The notes under the pieces were generated by a model that was given only the letters and a program-made list of their open reading frames with translations, was not told the DNA's origin and did not search any database. The position numbers were made by a program, and so were the translations under genes. DNA of 64,000 bases from JACCXG01 sp963785755 (GTDB lineage Bacteria; Acidobacteriota; Vicinamibacteria; Vicinamibacterales; 2-12-FULL-66-21), in contig CAWAXG010000013.1 in NCBI GenBank assembly GCA_963785755.1, positions 1,054,001-1,118,000 on the forward strand. The letters run 5' to 3'. The stretch's first letter is position 1. Every line of letters starts with the position of its first letter. Shown here piece after piece: positions 58,673-64,000 of this stretch.

Positions 58673-59877
58673 GCCGGCAGTACGTAACGGCGCCGGCTCT
58701 CGGCGGCTTCCCGCAGCACGGGCTCCAGACGCTCGAGGTGTGCCGCCATCGTGAACGCCTGCGCCGTCCTGACCGCCTGGCGTCGCATCGCCTCCAGTCG
58801 ATCGGGTTCGCTCAGCGTTTGAACGATGGCATCGGCAAACTGCTCCACTCTGTCGTGCGTCAGGGGAACCGTCCTCCCGTTCACGCCATCCGCAAGCCAG
58901 TCTTCGATGCCGCCCACGCGGAACGCAATCGACGGCACGCCCGCCGAGGCGGCCTCGATGCCGGCGAGCCCGAAGGGCTCCGGCCAGAGGCTCGGAACCA
59001 GGAGTAGATCGGCTTCGCCGAGCGCGGAGGCGCGCCCCGTTTCTGACAGCCATCCGGGAAACGCGACGACGAAGCTGCCGTTCCGTGTCAACGCCGCAGC
59101 CTCCGATTGCAGTTTGCGCGAGACCGATCCCTCGCCCGCCACGACGAGCCGCACCGGCGTCGCGGACAAATCGGCCGCACGCGCGCTGCTGCGAAGCGCG
59201 ATATTCACACCTTTCGACCGTTCGAGCCTGCCGAGGTAGAGAAGATTCCACCGGCTGCGATCTCCATCCGGCCGGACACCGGCAGTTTCGGCGACCGGCA
59301 GATGGACCACGCGGGTCCGGACGCCCTGCGCCTCGTACTCGTGGGCCATGTGCGAACTGGCGACCAGCACGGCGTCGTACTCGTGCAGCAACTGCTGCTT
59401 CGCCCGCTGGGTCCTGTACTGAAGCGCCATCGTCGTTGGACTCAATCCGCCGCACCGCCGCGGAAAGTAGTGAGCCAAGCAAGCCGGACCGAAGACGCGA
59501 TCGCACGGAGACAGCACGGGGAGCCGCGTCAGCTTCTCACCACTGATGCAGGATCCGTAGTAGGAGTGGGCGAAGAACACGACCGGAGCGATGCCGATCA
59601 ACTGACGTTCCAGCGGAACGGATCGAAGCCCGTGGAGATAGATCACGTCGGGCTTCCATTGACCAAGCGGCAGGAGCGCATCCCGCGCGTCGGGCTTCGC
59701 CGTCCAGACCGGTCCGTGCTGATGCGAGGACACGATCGACTCAGCGCCGTGACCGATGGATTCGAACCAGCAGGCCACCTCGTGCCCGCGGGCGGCAAGT
59801 CCAGGGATCACGCCGGCGAGATAGCTTTCGACGCCTCCGGCACGGGTGCTCGAGTGGGCGGCAAGGGCGATGCGCAT
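58669..59877 (-). CDS. Glycosyltransferase family 4 protein
   Basis: A 402-residue GT4-type glycosyltransferase with RIALAAHSSTRAGGVESYLA, PDVIYLHGLRSVPLERQLIG, VVFFAHSYYGSCISGEKLT, WNLLYLGRLERSKGVNIAL and LLVPSLWPEPFGLAGIEAAS. The middle contains the Cys-rich stretch SPCDRVFGPACLAHYFPRRC, known from GT4 members that lack assigned donors. The start is just after the TGA of the upstream gene. Confidence 0.88.
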   Translation of the reverse strand: MRIALAAHSSTRAGGVESYLAGVIPGLAARGHEVACWFESIGHGAESIVSSHQHGPVWTAKPDARDALLPLGQWKPDVIYLHGLRSVPLERQLIGIAPVVFFAHSYYGSCISGEKLTRLPVLSPCDRVFGPACLAHYFPRRCGGLSPTTMALQYRTQRAKQQLLHEYDAVLVASSHMAHEYEAQGVRTRVVHLPVAETAGVRPDGDRSRWNLLYLGRLERSKGVNIALRSSARAADLSATPVRLVVAGEGSVSRKLQSEAAALTRNGSFVVAFPGWLSETGRASALGEADLLLVPSLWPEPFGLAGIEAASAGVPSIAFRVGGIEDWLADGVNGRTVPLTHDRVEQFADAIVQTLSEPDRLEAMRRQAVRTAQAFTMAAHLERLEPVLREAAESRRRYVLPA

Positions 59878-59879
59878 GA

Positions 59880-61028
59880 TCAGCTTCGCAAGGCCGCGAC
59901 CGTGTGGCGCACGTCGAATCGCGCGTCGTAGAGATCCAGGGCCGCGCGCGAAAGACGTTCGCGTTCGACGCCGTCTTCGAGCAGCCGCAGGACGGTTGTC
60001 GCGATCGACGCCGGTTCGCCCGACGGACTCAACATCACCGCGCGCGAGTCCAACCAGAGCGGCTCCGTGAATGGTCCGCGGTTGGTTACCATCGGCCTCG
60101 CATGCGAGAGGACCGCCGCGGCCCCGCTGTGGCGCGCGCAGATCCCGGCGACGTAGGGCTGAACCATCACGTCGCACGCCCTGAGCGCCGCCGATACCGC
60201 GTCATGGTTCGCCGTCCCGGTCGCCTGCACGAGCCGGCCGAGCGCCGGCCGCCGTTCGATCAATCGCGTCAACGTCGCTTCGCTTCCCAATCCGATCAAC
60301 AGCATCCGGGCGTCGTCGCGGCGTGCCAGCAGCGCCCGGCCAAGCTCGTCGAGAACCACCTCCTGGAAGTCCCCGGCACGGCCAAAGCACCCAATCAGCG
60401 GCGCACTTTCGGGCAGCCGCAGTTGCCGGCGCAAGGCCGTCGCATCCACCGCGTTCGCGGCCACTGGAACACCGGAGGGAATGGGCGTCCACTGGAACGG
60501 AACCTGCCGCACGAACAAACGGCATTTGTCGATCCAGGCCGGCGTGCCGACGAAGACGCGGGTCGCGGCGCGCAGAACCGTCGCTGTCATGAGGCGCTGC
60601 GCGGCGGCCGCCGCCTGCCGAGTCACCGATCCTCCGAACGGCATGAATGGTTCGTGCAGCATGACGTCGATGGGATCGGAACGTCGCGCACTGCGGGCAT
60701 GCAGCCAGAGGGGAAACCGCAGATTGACGCCGCGCCGGCCGAACGCATGCGGTACCCACTGAACGAGCACGCGGCCGTGCCCGCGATGAGCATCGAGCAA
60801 CTCGCTGCCGCGAGCCAGTTCGCGCCCGCGGAAGCCGCCGAAGACTCGATGGACCGGAATCGGCCCATCCGCCGTGCCCGACGTGCCCGAGGTCCAGACC
60901 TGAACCCGATCGCCGGCGCTGGCCAGCGCTCGAGCGACGTTGGCCGTGTAATCGGAGACGCCGCCGACATCAGGAGGGTACGCGGCGGTCACTATGTGCC
61001 ACGTCGTTGCGCTGTCAGAGCGCGGCAT
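59880..61028 (-). CDS. Glycosyltransferase family 4-like protein
   Basis: A 382-residue GT-B protein with HIVTAAYPPDVGGVSDYTAN, RVLVQWVPHAFGRRGVNLRF, VMLHEPFMPFGGS, PLIGCFGRAGDFQ and CDVMVQPYVAGICARHSGAA. The donor site deviates from the usual E-x7-E layout: it reads YVAGICARHSGAAAVLSHAR. The nucleotide-sugar binding may therefore differ. Its start overlaps the upstream gene by 14 nt. Confidence 0.8.
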   Translation of the reverse strand: MPRSDSATTWHIVTAAYPPDVGGVSDYTANVARALASAGDRVQVWTSGTSGTADGPIPVHRVFGGFRGRELARGSELLDAHRGHGRVLVQWVPHAFGRRGVNLRFPLWLHARSARRSDPIDVMLHEPFMPFGGSVTRQAAAAAQRLMTATVLRAATRVFVGTPAWIDKCRLFVRQVPFQWTPIPSGVPVAANAVDATALRRQLRLPESAPLIGCFGRAGDFQEVVLDELGRALLARRDDARMLLIGLGSEATLTRLIERRPALGRLVQATGTANHDAVSAALRACDVMVQPYVAGICARHSGAAAVLSHARPMVTNRGPFTEPLWLDSRAVMLSPSGEPASIATTVLRLLEDGVERERLSRAALDLYDARFDVRHTVAALRS

Positions 61029-62184
61029 ATGCCTCGATGCAGCGATCCACGACCTGATCCCAGCGGAACGTCGTCAGAACGCGGCGGCGTCCGGCCGCGC
61101 CCATTCGCGCCGCGAGGTGCGGACTCTTGCGGAGGGCGTCAATCGCGCGGCCGAGCGCGGCTGGATCATTCGGAGCCACGACGAGCCCGGTCTCACCGTC
61201 GACGACCACCTCAGGCATGCTGGCCACATCGGTGCAGATCGCCGGACGCCCGCAGGCCATGGCCTCGAGGAGGGTCTGGCCGAGAAGCTCGGGGACGGTA
61301 GTCGTCTGCCCGTCCGGAGTCGAGTAGACGCTTGGCAGCACGACGCACAGGGCGCGGCGGTACTCCTCGACCAGCTGCGCGTCGGTCGTGTCGTGTAGGA
61401 ACGTGACGGACTTCCCTGCCGCCCGTACGCGAAGCATGTCCAGGTACGCGGCATCCATCGGCTGCCCGACGATGCGGAGCGGGACATCGGGCGCGACGGC
61501 GTCGATCAGATCGTGAATGCCTTTGTGCGGCAGCAGACGGCCGACGAACAGCACCGCGTCCGACCGGGCGTCGCCGGGTGAGAACTTGTCGACGTCGACA
61601 CCGCCAAGGATCACGCGTGCGCGCGGGTCGTTGATGTGGCCCGCAACCTGGCGGCTGTACTCGCTGATGTGCAGGTGCCCGTTGAACCAGCGGTCCGTCG
61701 AGACGTAGCCGGAGACGTCGAAGCCGCCTCCACCGAGGTCGGTCGCGAAGACGCGGCGGCGCCGGACCCGTGAAAAGACGGCGGCGAGGCTGCTCGCGAG
61801 GACGTGCTGCTGATGGCAGTGGACGATCGTCGCGCCACGAAGCTCGGACCAGAGGTTCAGTGAGACGGGGTTGGTGCGCTGGCCACGCACGTAGTGTGCC
61901 CTGAGCACCGTCACCTCGAGCGAGCCGACGGTTGTCGTGCGCGGCTGCGGTCCAAAGGTAATCAGCCGTGTCGGCACCCGCTCGGCCATGTGGCGGGCAA
62001 GCTCGAACGAATACCGCTCAGCCCCTCCGATGATCCCGTCGTTGGGATCGAAGGGCGCCGGCACGATGTGCGCGACCCGGAACGGCGGCGGGAGCAGCGT
62101 CCCACTGACGCCCGGACTATCCTCTCCGGCTCGAACGGTGCTCGTCGGCTCGCGAGGGTCGGATGACAGGGACATTGCAGTCAT
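61015..62184 (-). CDS. Glycosyltransferase family 4 protein
   Basis: A 389-residue GT4 glycosyltransferase with VAHIVPAPFDPNDGIIGGAE, ATIVHCHQQHVLASSLAAVF, VILGGVDVDKFSPGD, AVLFVGRLLPHKGIHDLIDA and PELLGQTLLEAMACGRPAIC. ATG 62184 overlaps the flippase stop (ATGA); an in-frame ATG three codons later is less likely. A disordered Ser/Thr/Pro-rich N-terminal stretch of about 35 residues precedes the fold. Confidence 0.88.
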   Translation of the reverse strand: MTAMSLSSDPREPTSTVRAGEDSPGVSGTLLPPPFRVAHIVPAPFDPNDGIIGGAERYSFELARHMAERVPTRLITFGPQPRTTTVGSLEVTVLRAHYVRGQRTNPVSLNLWSELRGATIVHCHQQHVLASSLAAVFSRVRRRRVFATDLGGGGFDVSGYVSTDRWFNGHLHISEYSRQVAGHINDPRARVILGGVDVDKFSPGDARSDAVLFVGRLLPHKGIHDLIDAVAPDVPLRIVGQPMDAAYLDMLRVRAAGKSVTFLHDTTDAQLVEEYRRALCVVLPSVYSTPDGQTTTVPELLGQTLLEAMACGRPAICTDVASMPEVVVDGETGLVVAPNDPAALGRAIDALRKSPHLAARMGAAGRRRVLTTFRWDQVVDRCIEAYAAL

Positions 62185-63734
62185 GGGGTCGCCGAAAGGT
62201 GGCTGTCCCGTTTTCGGAAGGTCAGCGAGCTGGCTGTCTTCGTGATCCGCGCCAGGAGCGGCCGCAAGTACACGCCGGCAGGAGATCGGAGGACGGGCGG
62301 CACGACAACAACGGTGTACAGCGCGGCCGTGACGGCGCCGGTGACAGCCAGAAGGGCGAACGTCGAGGGCTGCAACCAGGCTCCGCCGAGGGCGACGACA
62401 ACGCCCACCACCGTGAAGCGCCAGAGCCACGGGCCCAGCGTCAGGATCAGACTCCACCGGCCGACGCCCGTTTCCCTCGACAGTGCCGTGATGTTCAGTG
62501 GCGCGCTGACCAGCACGACACCGGCGATGGCGCCTATCGGCGCGCCGGCGATGCCGAACATCATCACGAGCACGTAACTCAGCGCCAGCGTCGCAATCCC
62601 GTCGGCCAGGCCGGTCAGCGCGAGGCGACGGTCCAGCGCGAAGCAGAAGAGCGCGTACACGTTGGTCGTATTGAAATGGCGCACGATCATGGCCGCAAGG
62701 AGGAGCACCGTCAGGAGCGTGCCGCCGTATTGCGCCGGACCGACCCACCACGTCACGAATCCCGTATTCACGCCGAGGACGACGCACGCAACCAGGCCGC
62801 TGAGGGCGAGCGTCGCCTGGGCCAGCGCGGCGCTGACCTGAAACAGCCGGGCGCGATCGCGCGTGGAGCGCAGCTCGCTCAATGCAGGGGCGGCGCTCTG
62901 CAGCAGCGCCTGCGGCTGGTTCGCGAGCACCGATATCAGCTTCCCCGTACAGGCGTACGGCACGACCGCAGCGGGTCCGAGCAGCGCCGCGATGATCATC
63001 ACGTCGGTGCCGTTCAGCAGAACCTGTGAGATCTGACTCACCGAGATCCAGCCCGAGCGAACGATGTAGTCCCGGGTCGACACGCTCTCGCCGAACGTCA
63101 GCCGGCGCGGGAGCGCTGACGGAAAGACCATCGCGACCCGGAGCAGACACGCGCCGATCATCAGCAGCTGGGTTACACACCAGCCCGCCGCGAGCGAAGA
63201 CAGTCCGAACCCCGCGACGACGAGCCAGACATTGACGACGATGCCCGCGACCCACGCGGCGAACTGAGCGCGGGCAACGAACCCGAGATCCTGGAGACCG
63301 GTCAGAGTGGCCTGGAAGATCCGCAATGGGAAGGTCACGACGAACAGCGCCAGAACGACGGCGAGTGGCGTTCTGAGATCCGCCCAGGACTCGGGCAACC
63401 ACCACAAGGCGATGGCGGATGCCAGCAGCACGAATGGCGTCTGCGCGACTGCAAGTGTCAGCGCTCGCTCCACGAGTTGACCCAGCTCCTGCGAGTCGTG
63501 ACCGGCCGTTCGTCCGGTCACGTACGCCGTTTCGCGAGGCAGCAGCGCCACAATCCCGAGATCCATCAACAGCAGGTACGCAATGACCTGCGTTCCCACC
63601 AGCCAGAGGCCGTAGACGTTCTGACCGAGCCGGTCGAGAAAGAACGGCGTCAGCCACAACCCGGCCAGTGTCGCCACGACCAGATGCGCGTATCCGCTGA
63701 CGAAGCCGCCGAGGAACCGCTGCGTGCGCGTCAT
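62181..63734 (-). CDS. Oligosaccharide flippase (Wzx/MATE-like)
   Basis: A 517-residue membrane protein of the polysaccharide transporter family with about 12-14 helices. The first lies in VSGYAHLVVATLAGLWLTPFFL, and others include VWLVVAGFGLSSLAAGWCV and FTVVGVVVALGGAWL. It presumably flips the lipid-linked repeat unit across the inner membrane for the ligase/polymerase at 49625. The start overlaps the upstream glycosyltransferase stop. Confidence 0.85.
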   Translation of the reverse strand: MTRTQRFLGGFVSGYAHLVVATLAGLWLTPFFLDRLGQNVYGLWLVGTQVIAYLLLMDLGIVALLPRETAYVTGRTAGHDSQELGQLVERALTLAVAQTPFVLLASAIALWWLPESWADLRTPLAVVLALFVVTFPLRIFQATLTGLQDLGFVARAQFAAWVAGIVVNVWLVVAGFGLSSLAAGWCVTQLLMIGACLLRVAMVFPSALPRRLTFGESVSTRDYIVRSGWISVSQISQVLLNGTDVMIIAALLGPAAVVPYACTGKLISVLANQPQALLQSAAPALSELRSTRDRARLFQVSAALAQATLALSGLVACVVLGVNTGFVTWWVGPAQYGGTLLTVLLLAAMIVRHFNTTNVYALFCFALDRRLALTGLADGIATLALSYVLVMMFGIAGAPIGAIAGVVLVSAPLNITALSRETGVGRWSLILTLGPWLWRFTVVGVVVALGGAWLQPSTFALLAVTGAVTAALYTVVVVPPVLRSPAGVYLRPLLARITKTASSLTFRKRDSHLSATP

Positions 63735-64000
63735 GCGGGAATCCTCTCGGCGGTCTGTTGAACGGCGGCGACAATCTCCGCGGCCATGTCATCCCACGAA
63801 CGTGCGCGAATGCGCTGCGCGGTCGACGCCGCACGATCGCGCCAGCCGGCGAGGTCGTCGCGCCACGACCGGAGACGACCAGCCAGATCGTCAGGCGAGA
63901 TCTGTTCGGGCAGGAGTGCGCCGGCCATGACGGACGTCGAATCGTTCGGCCACGCCCGCGGTGCGCGTCACCATCACCGGCAGCCCACAGCACAGCGCTT
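63731..64000 (-). CDS. Glycosyltransferase family 4 protein, C-terminal part (cut by window end)
   Basis: Only the last 90 codons are present. The frame entering from 64000 reads ALCCGLPVMVTRTAGVAERF, the donor-site end of a GT4 enzyme. The rest (MAGALLPEQISPDDLAGRLR, then RSWDDMAAEIVAAVQQTAER) is in another frame. One extra base near 63937 would join them as AERFTSVMAGALLPEQ. The stop overlaps the flippase start (ATGA). Frameshift placement is less certain than in the other cases because upstream context is missing. Confidence 0.7.

Overview
The window is GC-rich, densely coded DNA from a Gram-negative bacterium. The gene mix (a CdaA/CdaR/GlmM operon, a small bacterial microcompartment locus, a GlgE/TreS/TreY/TreZ alpha-glucan cluster, a bacterial deoxyhypusine-synthase-like protein and a Wzc-type exopolysaccharide locus) points to Acidobacteriota, perhaps Vicinamibacteria. 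That placement is inference from gene content; no rRNA gene is present.

Layout. 1-1250: the 3' end of a PBP4-type carboxypeptidase, then an overlapping HEAT-repeat protein. 1308-3976 (minus): an AlaX-type editing protein, then queC and queE (preQ0 synthesis). 4134-5464 (plus): an ArsC/Spx-like protein with an in-frame UGA at the first active-site cysteine, and a DUF72 protein. 5439-21568 (minus) is a long collinear run: tRNA-Met(CAU), tilS, ftsH, folP, an unknown protein, cdaA, cdaR, glmM, pdxJ, a hydrolase, a TPR protein, a YHS-like membrane protein, then the microcompartment genes (class II aldolase, one BMC-H, three BMC-P, a small Cys-rich protein, a 2-hydroxyacid dehydrogenase), nth and a cyclophilin. 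21662-25512: a DHS-like gene, queA, an AI-2E-family permease and a DUF4112 protein. 25638-38304 (plus): glgX, glgE, treS-maltokinase fusion, treZ, treY. 38312-43975 (minus): a stand-alone LigD polymerase domain, an unknown protein, fabH, ruvB, ruvA, ruvC and yebC. 44118-46018 (minus): a gene remnant and two methyltransferases. 46019-46817 is a gene-poor, degraded, partly AT-rich segment with the likely promoter of the exopolysaccharide locus. 46818-51596 (plus): a secreted protein, a Wzc-like kinase, an O-antigen-ligase-like protein and a HAD-type protein. 51593-64000 (minus): a geranylgeranyl-reductase-like oxidoreductase, a glycosyltransferase/phosphoglycosyltransferase fusion, six glycosyltransferases (the last cut by the window end), a methyltransferase and a flippase, nearly all joined by 4-nt ATGA overlaps.

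How the genes work together. The alpha-glucan cluster holds both maltooligosaccharide-to-trehalose (TreY/TreZ) and trehalose-to-glucan (TreS-Mak/GlgE) routes plus debranching. The glycosyltransferase block with Wzc, flippase, ligase and phosphoglycosyltransferase is an exopolysaccharide assembly locus. The microcompartment genes suggest lactaldehyde-type sugar catabolism, but no aldehyde dehydrogenase is present.

Three observations stand out. First, a probable selenoprotein has a SECIS-like hairpin after its UGA. Second, five conserved genes (2-hydroxyacid dehydrogenase, ftsH, DHS-like, queA, wzc) each carry one 1-nt frameshift and every one abuts a GTAC tetranucleotide; this looks like a sequencing signature of a modified base rather than true gene loss. 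Third, five unrelated intergenic islands share one architecture: degenerate short tandem units followed by their own inverted complement.
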